From the NCBI RefSeq assembly GCF_004359525.2, contig NZ_SCWC02000006.1, positions 26,609 to 90,608 on the forward strand: 64,000 nt of DNA, written 5' to 3'. The notes beneath the pieces were generated by a model. That model had not been told where the DNA came from, searched no databases, and was given only the letters and a program-made list of their open reading frames with translations. The translations under genes were made by a program, and so were the position numbers. The stretch comes from Macrococcus equipercicus (lineage in GTDB: Bacteria; Bacillota; Bacilli; Staphylococcales; Staphylococcaceae). Below are positions 47,996-57,856 of this stretch, one piece after another; position 1 is the stretch's first letter, and every line of letters begins with the position of its first letter.

Positions 47996-47996
47996 C

Positions 47997-48446
47997 TCAT
48001 GATTCTTCGATAAAGTTAATTGTAATATCATCTATGATGACATCGACATTGCCGGCCAGTGCCCGGGTGATCATGCAGCTGGCTTCTGACTTGTGAACGA
48101 ATCTTGTGATTAAGCTCCGCCTGTCTTCTGGCGCAGTCGTATCGATAGTGACGTCATAATGAATCGCTTCATAAGTGAATACACCGTCTGTGACATCGAC
48201 GACTGCTGTCGACTTGACATTCAGATCAGCAAGCGTTAAGCCATGCCGTTTAAACATGACAGAAAGCGTAATGATGAAGCATGTGGTGGCAGCACCGAGC
48301 AGCAGTTCATCAGGATTAGTCCCGACATCAGCACCGCCCATCGCACCTGGAATCGATATTTGAGTGTTTAAGTTATCAGTCGTCAGCCGGCCGGCTGCTT
48401 CGTAGCCGCCGGTAAACTGTGCATGACCGTTAAATCTATGTTTCAT
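47997..48446 (-). CDS. OsmC/Ohr-family peroxiredoxin-like protein
   Basis: A 149-residue protein of the OsmC fold. The two redox cysteines of the family are in LLGAATTCFIITLSV (about residue 54) and KSEASCMITRALAG (about residue 118), with the typical GGADVGTNPDELLLGA before the first. It would reduce organic hydroperoxides in the cytoplasm. The frame reaches 48461, but AAGGAG fits the ATG at 48446. It is separate from neighbours, with its own terminator. Subfamily (OsmC versus Ohr versus YhfA) is not resolved. Confidence 0.88.
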   Translation of the reverse strand: MKHRFNGHAQFTGGYEAAGRLTTDNLNTQISIPGAMGGADVGTNPDELLLGAATTCFIITLSVMFKRHGLTLADLNVKSTAVVDVTDGVFTYEAIHYDVTIDTTAPEDRRSLITRFVHKSEASCMITRALAGNVDVIIDDITINFIEES

Positions 48447-48567
48447 GTCCGTCTCCTTCAAGTGTTTTTAATCAGCATGAAGCAAATAAGCCAGAATTTC
48501 AACTCATTAAATCTTCTATCTTCTAAATAGGAAGAAAACACTTTTAATGTCATCAGTGCAAACAAAA

Positions 48568-48595
48568 AAACCTCCAGAATATTCTGGAGGTTTAA
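48568..48595 (-). terminator. Intrinsic terminator of rpsD
   Basis: AAACCTCCAGAAT and ATTCTGGAGGTTT are a perfect inverted repeat; read on the minus strand a T run follows. Confidence 0.92.
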
Positions 48596-48600
48596 TTTTA

Positions 48601-49203
48601 TTAACGTGAGTAGTACTCGACGATTAACTGTTCGTTGATTTCAGCAGATAATTCAGAACGTTCTGGTGTACGTACGAATGTACCTTCTAAAGTATCAGCG
48701 TTGAAAGTTAAGTAGTCAGGTACGTGGTTAGATAACTCGACTGATTCAGCGATAATATCTAATTTTTGTGATTTTTCACGGACTGTGATTACTTGACCAG
48801 CTTTTAATGTGTAAGATGGAATATCTACACGTTTGCCGTCTACTAAGATGTGACCGTGGTTAACTAACTGACGGGCTTGACGACGTGTACGCGCTAAACC
48901 TAGCTGATAAACAACTGCGTCTAAACGGGAAGCTAACAATGCCATGAAGTTAGCACCGTGAATACCTTTCATTTTGCCGGCACGATCAAAGATTGTGCGG
49001 AATTGACGTTCGTTGATACCGTACATGTAACGAAGTTTTTGTTTCTCCTGTAATTGAAGACCGTACTCAGATAATTTTTTACGTTGGTTAGGACCGTGTT
49101 GTCCTGGTGCGTAAGGGCGTCTTTCGAGTTCCTTGCCAGTGCCGCTTAATGAGATACCTAAACGACGAGATTTTTTCCAAGTTGAACCTGTAAAACGAGC
49201 CAT
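48601..49203 (-). CDS. rpsD: 30S ribosomal protein S4
   Basis: A 200-residue primary 16S rRNA-binding protein. The N-terminus [37 protein letters not shown] (first 37 residues) is typical of Firmicutes S4, and the S4 RNA-binding domain occupies about residues 92-155 ([34 protein letters not shown]). The gene is monocistronic, as in Bacillus, with a consensus promoter, a long leader and a strong terminator. S4 is known to repress its own gene in Bacillus through the leader. AGGAGG precedes the ATG. Confidence 0.98.
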   Translation of the reverse strand: MARFTGSTWKKSRRLGISLSGTGKELERRPYAPGQHGPNQRKKLSEYGLQLQEKQKLRYMYGINERQFRTIFDRAGKMKGIHGANFMALLASRLDAVVYQLGLARTRRQARQLVNHGHILVDGKRVDIPSYTLKAGQVITVREKSQKLDIIAESVELSNHVPDYLTFNADTLEGTFVRTPERSELSAEINEQLIVEYYSR

Positions 49204-49378
49204 AAGTTGACTCCTCCTTTTGTTTTTTTCGCGAAAAACAAAAATAATGATAAATGCTCGAGGCCGATATAGTGTCTTTCCGTGCCTTCGCCTGTTAGCT
49301 TTGGTTACGCAGCACGCCAGCTATGGGGACACCATAGAGCGTCTCAATATTTATCCGCTACTCTCGTTTATTCACATT
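49204..49378 (-). promoter_or_regulatory. rpsD leader RNA, probable S4 autoregulatory element
   Basis: The transcript from the promoter at 49384-49412 has a leader of about 175 nt with hairpin potential, e.g. CTATGG-TGTC-CCATAG near 49331-49346 and GC-rich segments around 49285-49325, followed by an unstructured AT-rich stretch to the ribosome binding site. Leader-mediated repression of rpsD by S4 is known in Bacillus subtilis; that this leader binds S4 is inferred from position and structure. Confidence 0.6.
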
Positions 49379-49383
49379 CGTCT

Positions 49384-49412
49384 ATTATATAGAGGATAGT
49401 TATGAATGTCAA
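49384..49412 (-). promoter_or_regulatory. Consensus SigA promoter of rpsD
   Basis: On the minus strand TTGACA (49412-49407), 17-nt spacer, TATAAT (49389-49384): both hexamers match the consensus exactly. Confidence 0.92.
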
Positions 49413-49499
49413 TAAGTATATAGTGAGTGAGTTATGAGCGATAAAACACAAATATCGGTCGTAACTTCCCGAACCCACTCCTCACGGTACCGGCACTTG

Positions 49500-49976
49500 T
49501 TATGCGGCTGTCTTGAGATGCTGCTCAAGGACACTTACAAATTCAAGCAGCCCTGCCTCATCTTCTGCTGTAAATCTGTCTGCTATCGGTGCATCAATGT
49601 CCAGTACACCGAACACTTCGCCGTCCACGTGAACTGGAATGACGATCTCTGATTTTGAGTTGGCATCGCATGCAATGTGTCCAGGGAATGTATGGACATC
49701 AGCTACGCGCATCACTTTGTCCTCACTGACGGCAGTACCACAGACACCGCGGCCGAGTGGTATAGTAACGCAGGCAGGAAGTCCCTGGAACGGTCCGAGC
49801 TGCAGCTGACCGTTTTTCATCGTATAAAATCCCACCCAGTTAACGTTGTCGAGAAAGTAGTTAAGCAGACTGCTGGCATTAGCTAAGTGGCTGATAATGT
49901 CATCTTCACCTGCAAGCAGATGATCAAGCGCTGTATTTAGAGCTTTATAATCTTGAAGCTGACCTGGCTGAAACAT
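49500..49976 (-). CDS. Free methionine-(R)-sulfoxide reductase (GAF domain)
   Basis: A 158-residue GAF-domain enzyme that reduces free methionine-R-sulfoxide. The family's cysteines are in PACVTIPLGRGVCGTAV (about residues 68-84) and GHIACDANSKSEIVIPV (about 98-114), with WVGFYTMKNGQLQLGPFQG before them and GVLDIDAPIADRF near the end. The size is typical of fRMsr (YtsP in Bacillus). AGAGGTG precedes the ATG. It lies between rpsD and ezrA, as in staphylococci. Confidence 0.92.
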   Translation of the reverse strand: MFQPGQLQDYKALNTALDHLLAGEDDIISHLANASSLLNYFLDNVNWVGFYTMKNGQLQLGPFQGLPACVTIPLGRGVCGTAVSEDKVMRVADVHTFPGHIACDANSKSEIVIPVHVDGEVFGVLDIDAPIADRFTAEDEAGLLEFVSVLEQHLKTAA

Positions 49977-50048
49977 ATATAAACACCTCTTCTATGTTGG
50001 ATAGTCCTATTTTAATCATTTGCTATATTTTTCACAAGAAAATGTTTT

Positions 50049-50078
50049 TTGAGGCCCTTTTTTAAGTTATAATATAAT
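50049..50078 (+). promoter_or_regulatory. Putative SigA promoter of ezrA
   Basis: TTGAGG at 50049-50054, 18-nt spacer, TATAAT at 50073-50078. Confidence 0.5.
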
Positions 50079-50104
50079 TTAACAGGTTGGAGGGAAGATT
50101 ATTT

Positions 50105-51805
50105 ATGACATTATATATCATCGTGCTGGTTGTTATACTGCTGCTTATTGCTGTCGGTATTTTATTTTATAAACGTAATCAGAAACGCGCTGCTCTCGAA
50201 CAAGTGGAAGCGCGTAAAGAGGAAGTAAAGGCGCTGCCTTTTCAGGATCAGCTGGTGAAAGTGAAACAACTGACTGTTAAAGGTGAAGCAGGCATGCGCT
50301 TTGAAAAATGGAAACGTGAATGGCAGACCGTTCTGACTGAAGATATTAAAGCTGTAGAATTGACAATCAATGATGCAGATGAAGCACTTGATAAATTTAA
50401 ATTTTCTCTGAGCGAGGACAAAGTAAACGAAAGTCATCAAATTCTTGATCAGATTGAGAAGAAATATAGCAATGTGACCACTGATATTTCGAGCTATGTA
50501 GGCGGCGCGAAAGCAGATCAGATGAAATATGAGGACTGCCGGACGATTTACCGCGAAGCTAAGCGGGATGTCCTTGCTAACCGTCATCAATACGGCGAAG
50601 CTGCAAAACCACTGGAAGATAATATCGAATTATTTGCGCCGCGCATTGAAGAGTATGTGCAGTACGCTAATGAAGGAAACTACGACACAGCGCATCTGCA
50701 GATTACAGAACTTCACGAGCAGATGACGCGTCTGAAAGAAGATATGGATGAGATTCCGCTGCTGATCCGTGATGTCCAGAAAGAACTGCCGGGCCAGTTC
50801 CAGGATGTCCGGTACGGCTGCCGCGACTTAAAAGTTGAAGGTTACAACCTTGATCACGTCAAAGTAGACAGCAGTCTGCAGACATTAAAAGGTAAACTTA
50901 ATCTCGTAGAACCATTGATTGCAAGACTGCAGCTGGATGAAGCTGAGGAACTGATCGGTGAAATCAATACGGCACTTGATGAAATGCTGGAACTCGTTGA
51001 AATAGAAGTGAAAGCGAAAAATAACGTTGAAAAATCGCGGGAAATCATCACTGATGAGTTGTTCTATGCAAAAGATATGAACTATACACTGCGCACTGAA
51101 ATAGAGTACGTGAAAGAAAACTATCATATTAATGAAGAAGATATCCAGAAAGTCAGACAGTACGATAATGAAATCCAAAGTCTGATCGGCATTTATGACG
51201 AAATACTCAGTGAGATGGCGAAGTCTGCCGTCCGCTATTCTGAAGTGGAAGATAATCTTCAGTACATTAAAGATCATGTCGCTGTCATCAACGACAATCA
51301 GGAGAAGATTCAGCATCACTTGACGGCGCTGCGCGAATACGAGCGTGAAGCACAGCAGCATACGCTGAAGATCCAGAGCCGGAAAGAAGAAGTGTTCCGT
51401 CGCTTGCTGGCATCCAACCTTTCAAGTGTGCCGGAACGGTTCATTATCATGAAGAATGAAATTGATGTGGAGACACGTGAAGTGCACGGCTTGTTCAATA
51501 AACGTCCGATGAACGTCGAGTACGTTCGTGACAAAGTGAACAAAGTGCTGGTGGCGATGAATACGTTTGAACAGGAAGCGTTTGATGTACTGGATAATGC
51601 AAGATATGCAGAAGCGTTGATACAATACGGCAACCGCTACAGAAAAGACCGTTCTGATGTCAACAAAGACCTCAATGAAGCCGAGCGTCTGTTCAGCAAC
51701 AACCGCTATAAACGTGCGGTAGAAATCGCAGAAGCCGCCATTGAACGTGTGGAACCCGGTGCTACTGAAAAAATTGAGCAGCGTGTCCATCAACTGAATG
51801 ACTGA
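50105..51805 (+). CDS. ezrA: Septation ring formation regulator EzrA
   Basis: A 566-residue division protein with one N-terminal membrane helix (residues 2-22, LYIIVLVVILLLIAVGILFY) and a long cytoplasmic coiled-coil region made of spectrin-like repeats, matching the EzrA family in length and layout. It binds FtsZ and PBPs and limits Z-ring assembly to midcell. A TTG at 50087 is in frame, but GGAGGG (50089-50094) lies after it and 10 nt before the ATG at 50105. Followed by a hairpin terminator and then by the cysteine desulfurase gene. Confidence 0.95.
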   Translation: MTLYIIVLVVILLLIAVGILFYKRNQKRAALEQVEARKEEVKALPFQDQLVKVKQLTVKGEAGMRFEKWKREWQTVLTEDIKAVELTINDADEALDKFKFSLSEDKVNESHQILDQIEKKYSNVTTDISSYVGGAKADQMKYEDCRTIYREAKRDVLANRHQYGEAAKPLEDNIELFAPRIEEYVQYANEGNYDTAHLQITELHEQMTRLKEDMDEIPLLIRDVQKELPGQFQDVRYGCRDLKVEGYNLDHVKVDSSLQTLKGKLNLVEPLIARLQLDEAEELIGEINTALDEMLELVEIEVKAKNNVEKSREIITDELFYAKDMNYTLRTEIEYVKENYHINEEDIQKVRQYDNEIQSLIGIYDEILSEMAKSAVRYSEVEDNLQYIKDHVAVINDNQEKIQHHLTALREYEREAQQHTLKIQSRKEEVFRRLLASNLSSVPERFIIMKNEIDVETREVHGLFNKRPMNVEYVRDKVNKVLVAMNTFEQEAFDVLDNARYAEALIQYGNRYRKDRSDVNKDLNEAERLFSNNRYKRAVEIAEAAIERVEPGATEKIEQRVHQLND

Positions 51806-51816
51806 CCTATCAAAAG

Positions 51817-51848
51817 AACTTCGGATGAGTACTTCATCCGGAGTTTTT
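51817..51848 (+). terminator. Intrinsic terminator of ezrA
   Basis: AACTTCGGATGA and TCATCCGGAGTT pair with one mismatch, followed by a T run. Confidence 0.82.
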
Positions 51849-51940
51849 CCGTTGAAGTCGTAAGAGTTTTCGGAGTATGACTAAATATATCCGGGGTTCT
51901 ATTTTTATGGTATAGTATTACAATATTGAAGAGGTGACGT

Positions 51941-53077
51941 ATGATATATTTCGATAATTGTGCGACGACAAAGCCCGACGCGGCGGTTTTGTCCGCATTC
52001 ATAAAGATTAATGAAACATTTTATTTCAATGCGGCAAGTCCGCATGAGAAAGGGCTCGAGACGAATCAGCTGCAGGAGGAAGCGCGCAGCCAGATCAAAA
52101 ATATTTTGAAGCTCGATCAGCAGAGCATCGTTTTTACGAGCGGTGCGACTGAATCCAATAACATGGCATTGACGGGTATGGCACGGGCGAAGAAAGCATT
52201 CGGCCGGACGATCATTACGACGGAAATTGAGCATCCATCTGTACTGGAGACCATTCGGGGACTTGAACAGGAAGGGTTTGCGGTGAAGTATGTGAAGTTC
52301 AAAGAAGATGGTGCCTTTGATATGGACCACTTCAGAGGACTGCTGTCGCCGGACGTCATATTGGTATCTGTCATGCATGTCAATAACGTGATGGGAGCTG
52401 TATTGCCGGTCGCTGAAATCGCTGAAGTATTGAAGCGTTATCCGAAGGTCCATTTCCATGTGGACTGCGTGCAGTCATTCGGGAAAGTGCCGCTTGTCAT
52501 CGACGGCGTGCACAGCTTCAGTCTGAGCGGCCATAAGTTTCATGGCCTGAAAGGACAGGGGCTGCTTGTTGTCAATCAGCTGCGTAATCTGGCGCAGACG
52601 GTGTACGGCGGCGGCCAGGAGTACGGTTTCCGGTCAGGGACGTCGAATGTGGCTGCTAACGTCACATTGAGCAAAGCGATGCGGCTGGCGATGGAAGAGA
52701 TGGAGATGCAGCGTGCAAGGCTCTATCAGTTCAAGCAGGAGATTGAAAGCTTCGTCAAGCAGTATCCCGGCATTCAGCTGAACTCTCAGGCAGGCGGCGC
52801 ACCGCACATTGTCAATTTCTCATTCGTCGGCATTAAAGGTGAAGTGATTGTCAATGCCTTCAGCAGGCGCGGCATTATGATCTCGACGACAAGTGCCTGC
52901 TCATCGAAACGGGCGAAGCTGAACGAGACGTTGACAGCGCTTCATGTGGATGAAGCGACGATTACCGGCAGTGTCAGACTGTCACTGTCAAAATATAATA
53001 CAGTAGAAGAAATTGAGGCGTTCAAAGAGGCGTTCAAAGAAATATACAGTGAAGTAGAGGAGTTATTAAATAAATGA
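51941..53077 (+). CDS. nifZ: Cysteine desulfurase (NifS/IscS family), ThiI partner
   Basis: A 378-residue PLP enzyme removing sulfur from cysteine to form a persulfide. [14 protein letters not shown] at the N-terminus, [10 protein letters not shown] (about residue 69), the PLP lysine in [16 protein letters not shown] (about residue 199) and the catalytic cysteine in [13 protein letters not shown] (about residue 322) are present. It overlaps thiI by 4 bases, the arrangement of the dedicated desulfurase (NifZ) that supplies sulfur for 4-thiouridine in Bacillus. GAGGTGA precedes the ATG. Confidence 0.94.
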   Translation: MIYFDNCATTKPDAAVLSAFIKINETFYFNAASPHEKGLETNQLQEEARSQIKNILKLDQQSIVFTSGATESNNMALTGMARAKKAFGRTIITTEIEHPSVLETIRGLEQEGFAVKYVKFKEDGAFDMDHFRGLLSPDVILVSVMHVNNVMGAVLPVAEIAEVLKRYPKVHFHVDCVQSFGKVPLVIDGVHSFSLSGHKFHGLKGQGLLVVNQLRNLAQTVYGGGQEYGFRSGTSNVAANVTLSKAMRLAMEEMEMQRARLYQFKQEIESFVKQYPGIQLNSQAGGAPHIVNFSFVGIKGEVIVNAFSRRGIMISTTSACSSKRAKLNETLTALHVDEATITGSVRLSLSKYNTVEEIEAFKEAFKEIYSEVEELLNK

Positions 53078-54279
53078 ATTATAACAGAGTATTAGTGCGT
53101 TACGGTGAACTGACATTGAAAACAGGGAACCGTCATCAGTTCATCAGCCAGCTGAAAGGCAACGTGAAGTATGCGTTAATCCCGCTGACCGGTTACCATG
53201 TAATTGCTGAACGCGACCGCATGTTCATCGACCTTGAACCCGGTACAGACATTGAAGAAGTCATGAGCCGGACCGCTCAAGTATTCGGCATTCAGTCGCT
53301 CAGCCCGGTTGTGCGCACGACAAAGAATATCACGGATATCATTGAATCAGCGGTCGGCGCAGCGAAAGAGATCGATGAAGCAGGTGCGACATTTAAAGTC
53401 GACGTGAAACGTTCAGATAAGCAGTTCCCGTATGATACATTTGAACTGCAGAGCATGCTCGGCGGTGAGATTCTGAAAAACACCGAGCATTTGACAGTGC
53501 AGGTGAAAAAACCGGATTACACGGTTCACGTGGAAGTCAGAGCAGAAGGTGTCTACATTTATTCCCGGGTTATTAAAGGGGCAGGCGGACTGCCAGTCGG
53601 AACCGGCGGCAAAACACTGCTCATGCTGTCCGGCGGCATTGATTCACCGGTCGCAGGGATTGAAGTGATGAAACGCGGCGTGACGATTGAAGCGATTCAT
53701 TTCCATTCACCGCCGTTCACCAGTGAAGAAGCGAAGCAGAAAGTCATTGAACTGACCCGTATTATGGCTCAGACGACAGGCGTCATCAAGCTTCACCTTG
53801 TACCGTTCACTGACATCCAGAAGACGATCCATAAAGTGATTCCGGAAAACATGACGATGACTTCAACGCGCCGCATGATGCTGAAAATAGCGGAGCAGGT
53901 GGCGCATCAGATTGACGCTAAAGCAATAGTCAACGGTGAGAACTTAGGACAGGTCGCGAGCCAGACACTCGGCAGCATGTATGCCATTAACGCCGTCACA
54001 TCGATGCCGATTCTCCGCCCGCTGCTGACGCTTGATAAAGAGGACATCATCATCAAGGCGCAAGAAATCGGTACATTTGAAACTTCCATCCAGCCGTTTG
54101 AAGACTGCTGCACTATCTTTACACCGAAAAATCCGAAGACGAATCCACGGCTCGATAAAATGGAGAAATTCGAAGGGTACTTTGACTTTGAGCCGCTGCT
54201 TGCTGAAGCGATTGACAATATTGAAGTCATGACAATCACGAAAGAAAAAGCAGCCGCTGTCTTTAACGACTTGTTATAA
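53074..54279 (+). CDS. thiI: tRNA 4-thiouridine synthase ThiI
   Basis: A 401-residue enzyme that makes 4-thiouridine at position 8 of tRNA. It has the N-terminal ferredoxin-like and THUMP domains (about residues 60-165), the PP-loop [20 protein letters not shown] (about 183-202) and later [12 protein letters not shown] (about 287). It lacks the C-terminal rhodanese domain of enterobacterial ThiI, as usual in Firmicutes, so sulfur comes directly from the partner desulfurase encoded upstream. The start overlaps that gene's stop (ATGA). Confidence 0.96.
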   Translation: MNYNRVLVRYGELTLKTGNRHQFISQLKGNVKYALIPLTGYHVIAERDRMFIDLEPGTDIEEVMSRTAQVFGIQSLSPVVRTTKNITDIIESAVGAAKEIDEAGATFKVDVKRSDKQFPYDTFELQSMLGGEILKNTEHLTVQVKKPDYTVHVEVRAEGVYIYSRVIKGAGGLPVGTGGKTLLMLSGGIDSPVAGIEVMKRGVTIEAIHFHSPPFTSEEAKQKVIELTRIMAQTTGVIKLHLVPFTDIQKTIHKVIPENMTMTSTRRMMLKIAEQVAHQIDAKAIVNGENLGQVASQTLGSMYAINAVTSMPILRPLLTLDKEDIIIKAQEIGTFETSIQPFEDCCTIFTPKNPKTNPRLDKMEKFEGYFDFEPLLAEAIDNIEVMTITKEKAAAVFNDLL

Positions 54280-54291
54280 GGAGTGAATATA

Positions 54292-55113
54292 ATGCTGACT
54301 AACAATGTGGTCATTGCGCATCGCGGTGCATCAGGCTATGCGCCGGAGCACACATTTTCATCGTATGACATGAGTCAGTTCGATATGAAAGCTGATTACA
54401 TTGAGCTGGACGTTCAAATGACACTGGACGGTGAGATCATCATTATGCATGACGAAACTGTTGAACGGACAAGTGGACTGCCCGGTGTCATCAAAGAAAT
54501 GACGCTGAAAGAAATCAAGCAGCTGGACGTCGGCAGCTGGTACAACAAGCAGTTCCCTGAGTTGCAGCGCGACTACTTTATAGGCCAGACTATCCCGACG
54601 CTTGAAGACGTCATCGGTCGTTACGGTGCAGTCAACTATTATATTGAGACGAAAGCGCCGGAAGTTTATCCGGGCATGGAAGAGCGGCTTGTCGAAGTGC
54701 TGGATAAACATGGCCTGCTGTCACTTGAGCGGCTGCAGAACAATCAGACGGTCATCCAGTCGTTCAGCCTGGAGAGTCTGATTAAAGTGCATCATCTTGT
54801 ACCGGCGATGCCGCTGCTGCTGCTGACTAAAAAAGGGGTGCTGCGTCAGATGACAGACGACGCGCTGCTGAAGATCCATGAGTTCGTCTATGCGGTCGGA
54901 CCAAGCATTAAAGACCTTGATGCGCCGCTGATCAAACGGATGCACCAGCTGGGATTCCTTGTCTTTCCTTATACATTGAATGAACCGGAAGATATGAAGC
55001 AGCTTATTGCTGCCGGTATAGACGGTGCGTTCACTAATTACGCCGACCGGCTGCGGACCGCTTTTAACATGGACAACAGTGAAATATTTGAAGGAAATCA
55101 GCCGGAATTATAA
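54292..55113 (+). CDS. Glycerophosphodiester phosphodiesterase
   Basis: A 273-residue phosphodiesterase of the GDPD family (TIM barrel). IAHRGASGYAPEHT (about residues 8-21) and ELDVQMTLDGEIIIMHDETVERT (about 40-62) hold the metal and catalytic residues (E, D, H). There is no signal peptide, so it acts in the cytoplasm, releasing sn-glycerol 3-phosphate from deacylated phospholipids or related diesters. GTG 54283 lies in the ribosome binding site AAGGAGTG, which fits the ATG at 54292. It follows thiI after 12 nt and is probably co-transcribed. Confidence 0.93.
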   Translation: MLTNNVVIAHRGASGYAPEHTFSSYDMSQFDMKADYIELDVQMTLDGEIIIMHDETVERTSGLPGVIKEMTLKEIKQLDVGSWYNKQFPELQRDYFIGQTIPTLEDVIGRYGAVNYYIETKAPEVYPGMEERLVEVLDKHGLLSLERLQNNQTVIQSFSLESLIKVHHLVPAMPLLLLTKKGVLRQMTDDALLKIHEFVYAVGPSIKDLDAPLIKRMHQLGFLVFPYTLNEPEDMKQLIAAGIDGAFTNYADRLRTAFNMDNSEIFEGNQPEL

Positions 55114-55149
55114 AGCGAGCATTTTAATAGAGAGAAATGAGGGACAACT

Positions 55150-55920
55150 TTGGATTTACACATATTACTCATTGTGATTTTCTTTGGATTTCTAGCCGCG
55201 TTTATAGATGCTGTAGTCGGCGGCGGCGGGCTTATCTCGATTCCGGCACTGCTTGCCACGGGAATGAATCCGGCGGTGGCGCTCGGCACGAATAAGCTTG
55301 CAAGCTCATTTGGTTCACTGACATCGACTGTCTCTTTCATCCGTTCCGGGAAAGTGGACTTCCATATCGTCGGCAGGCTCTTTCCGGTGTCGTTCATTTT
55401 GTCGATCCTTGGTGCATTGACGGCTACTTATCTGCCGCCTGCACTATTGAAACCGATTGTTATCATTATGCTGACTCTCGTCCTGATCTATACGCTGTTC
55501 AATAAAGACTGGGGCTCTACGACAACTTATAAGAAGCTCTCACCGGTTAAGTCGGTGCTGTTTATCGTAGTCGTCGCCTTTATCGGCTTTTACGACGGTT
55601 TTTTAGGAGGCGGGACAGGGAGTTTTCTGCTGTTCAGTCTGCTGTTGATCGGCTTTGATTTTTTAAGGGCGGCGGGCAATGCCAAATTCCTGAACTTTGC
55701 TTCCAACTTAGGTGCAGTTCTGCTTTTCATCTATCTTGGGAAAGTGGATTATGTAGTAGGGCTTGCGATGGGACTGTCGATGGTGGCCGGCAGTTTTGCG
55801 GGCAGTCAGTTTGCATTGAACAAAGGCGTCTCCTATGTCAAACTGCTGTTCATCATTGTGACAGTGCTGCTCATCAGTAAAAATGCATGGGACTATATCA
55901 CCGCTCATTTTTTCCATTAA
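55150..55920 (+). CDS. TauE/SafE-family (sulfite/anion exporter-like) membrane protein
   Basis: A 256-residue membrane protein with about eight hydrophobic segments and the DUF81/TauE pattern: VGGGGLISIPALLATGMNPAVALGTNKL near the N-terminus and the repeat YDGFLGGGTGSFLLF with AGNAKFLNFASN in the second half. The family moves anions such as sulfite or sulfoacetate; the substrate here is unknown. The start is a TTG 6 nt after GAGGG; no ATG is suitable. Near sulfur-handling genes (nifZ, thiI), but this may be chance. Ends at a bidirectional terminator. Confidence 0.85.
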   Translation: MDLHILLIVIFFGFLAAFIDAVVGGGGLISIPALLATGMNPAVALGTNKLASSFGSLTSTVSFIRSGKVDFHIVGRLFPVSFILSILGALTATYLPPALLKPIVIIMLTLVLIYTLFNKDWGSTTTYKKLSPVKSVLFIVVVAFIGFYDGFLGGGTGSFLLFSLLLIGFDFLRAAGNAKFLNFASNLGAVLLFIYLGKVDYVVGLAMGLSMVAGSFAGSQFALNKGVSYVKLLFIIVTVLLISKNAWDYITAHFFH

Positions 55921-55924
55921 GCAG

Positions 55925-55958
55925 AAAACGATTAATCCGGCGGATTAATCGTTTTTTT
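55925..55958. terminator. Bidirectional terminator between the TauE gene and nadK
   Basis: AAAACGATTAATCCG and CGGATTAATCGTTTT form an almost continuous palindrome, followed by a T run on the plus strand. Confidence 0.92.
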
Positions 55959-55961
55959 GTG

Positions 55962-56762
55962 CTACAGGAAGTTACGCTGTACTTTATGCCAGAACGAATT
56001 TTCTTTGATCTTCAATGTTTTAACGACTTTCTCGCTGATCTTAATAGAGATGAAATCTGTATACTGGATAGACAATGCCTCATTATCAAGTCCCATGATC
56101 GGGTAGAAGTTGCCTGACTTATCAAGGCTGAGCGTCAGCTCACGGCTGTCACTTAAGACGACCGGGCTGCCGAGTGTCCGGTAGTTATTGTTGTTCAGTG
56201 ATGCGATTTCAGTCATCTGCATGCTTTTCATCATCGGATCGACGACGGCACCGCCGAGTGACTTGTTGTAGCCCGTCGAACCGGTCGGTGTTGATATCAG
56301 CAGACCATCACCACGGAACGTCTCGAAGGGCACGGCATCGATGGAGACATCCATCGTCATTGATTTGATGATGGACGATTTAATGTAGAAGTCGTTCAGA
56401 CAGTAGTAAGTCATCTCGTTGTTCAAGTTCACTTCAAGCACCGGGTAACGTCTCACTTCAGTGGTCTCGTTTTTCACTGCTGCACGGAGGTTCGATGTAT
56501 CGTCAATATGGAAGTCAGAATACAAGTATTTCTGGTCGCTTGTCGCGATGCCGACATAGATAGCATCCTGACGGAAATTCGTTTTTCGTACAGCCTGCAG
56601 AAACGCACCGTCCCCGCCGATTGATGCGATGATATCAGCGTCATCCGGATGTTCAACCACTTCAAAACCATGTTCAACTGCCAGTTCTGCCACGCTATCT
56701 TTCTGTGCGATGACCAGTGGGTCACGTGATGTGAAAAAATAAAACTTATTTCTAGCATTCAT
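55962..56762 (-). CDS. nadK: NAD kinase
   Basis: A 266-residue cytoplasmic enzyme that phosphorylates NAD to NADP. The family's GGDG loop is SIGGDGAFLQAVR (about residues 46-58), followed by the NAD-binding STPTGSTGYNKSLGGAVV (about residue 152-169). Its length matches the Staphylococcus/Bacillus PpnK. AGGGGG precedes the ATG. It faces the TauE gene across a terminator and is divergent from sppA. Confidence 0.95.
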   Translation of the reverse strand: MNARNKFYFFTSRDPLVIAQKDSVAELAVEHGFEVVEHPDDADIIASIGGDGAFLQAVRKTNFRQDAIYVGIATSDQKYLYSDFHIDDTSNLRAAVKNETTEVRRYPVLEVNLNNEMTYYCLNDFYIKSSIIKSMTMDVSIDAVPFETFRGDGLLISTPTGSTGYNKSLGGAVVDPMMKSMQMTEIASLNNNNYRTLGSPVVLSDSRELTLSLDKSGNFYPIMGLDNEALSIQYTDFISIKISEKVVKTLKIKENSFWHKVQRNFL

Positions 56763-56848
56763 GGAAAATTCCCCCTAATGGTTATGATAACGTTTTTCTT
56801 TCTGTTATTATTATAGATGTAAATAAAACCATTTGAAAGGAAGATAAG

Positions 56849-57853
56849 ATGAATAAGCGTATCATTGCCCTGCTGATCGCAGCGGCACTCTTTATTTTTG
56901 CTGTAGCCTCTTCATTGTTTACGAGCAGCTTTACCTCGAACTTCTCTGATGAACTGAAACAGCTCGGCAGTTCTGATTCACTCGAGGAGACAACGATTTC
57001 CGGCACGGATACAGCTCATAAAATTGCACGGGTCGAAGTGAACGGGGTCATCCAGGATACTGGTGAACAGTCATTGTTTTCAGCTGCCTCCTACAATCAT
57101 CAGCTGATGATGAAAGAACTGGAGAAGATTAAGAACGATTCATCGATTAAAGGGCTGCTGTTAGTGGTCAATTCTCCTGGCGGCGGTGTTTACGAAAGTG
57201 CTGAAATACACGATAAGCTGGAACAGATTAAAGCGAAAAATAAGAAAATCTATGTCTCTATGAAAAATGTGGCAGCGTCCGGTGGTTACTATATTTCAAC
57301 GCCGGCAGACAAAATCTTTGCGTCAAGAGAGACGCTGACAGGCTCGCTTGGCGTCATCATGGAGTCGATGAACTACAAGGAGCTTGCCGATAAATACGGC
57401 GTGAAATTCAATGTAATCAAGAGCGGTGCACATAAAGATATCATGAGCCCGACTAAAGAGATGGACGCCTCAGAACGTCAGATTCTGCAGTCGCTTGTCG
57501 ATGAAAGTTACAGCCAGTTTGTCAAAGTGATCTCAGACGGCAGAAAGATGAGTGCAGCTGACGTTAAGAAACTGGCGGACGGACGGGTTTATTCAGGGCT
57601 GCAGGCAGAGAAGAACGGCTTAGTTGATCAGCTCGGTCTGGAAGAAGATGCACTTGCTGCGTTGAAGCAGGAGATGAAGGCAGACAAAGCAGAAGTCATT
57701 GAATTTAATCAGCAGGATTCTATTTTCGGGGCTAATCCATTCGCAGCGAAATCATGGCTCTCTAAGTTAACAGGCCAGAGTGAAGTGGATACGATTAAAG
57801 AGCTGCTGACAAAACGTCAAGGCGCAGCGCCGATGTATCTTTACGGGGAGTAG
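56849..57853 (+). CDS. sppA: Signal peptide peptidase SppA
   Basis: A 334-residue membrane-anchored serine protease that degrades leftover signal peptides. An N-terminal membrane helix (about residues 4-25) is followed by the S49 fold. The catalytic serine is in ETLTGSLGVIMES (about residue 170 region) or AASGGYYIS (about residue 145), with lysine in the helix after GGYYIS; family members use Ser147 and Lys199, and AAKGLL-like VVNSPGGGVYESAEIHDKL (about 113) forms the substrate channel. AAAGGAAG precedes the ATG. The RDD gene follows at once. Confidence 0.93.
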   Translation: MNKRIIALLIAAALFIFAVASSLFTSSFTSNFSDELKQLGSSDSLEETTISGTDTAHKIARVEVNGVIQDTGEQSLFSAASYNHQLMMKELEKIKNDSSIKGLLLVVNSPGGGVYESAEIHDKLEQIKAKNKKIYVSMKNVAASGGYYISTPADKIFASRETLTGSLGVIMESMNYKELADKYGVKFNVIKSGAHKDIMSPTKEMDASERQILQSLVDESYSQFVKVISDGRKMSAADVKKLADGRVYSGLQAEKNGLVDQLGLEEDALAALKQEMKADKAEVIEFNQQDSIFGANPFAAKSWLSKLTGQSEVDTIKELLTKRQGAAPMYLYGE

Positions 57854-57856
57854 GTG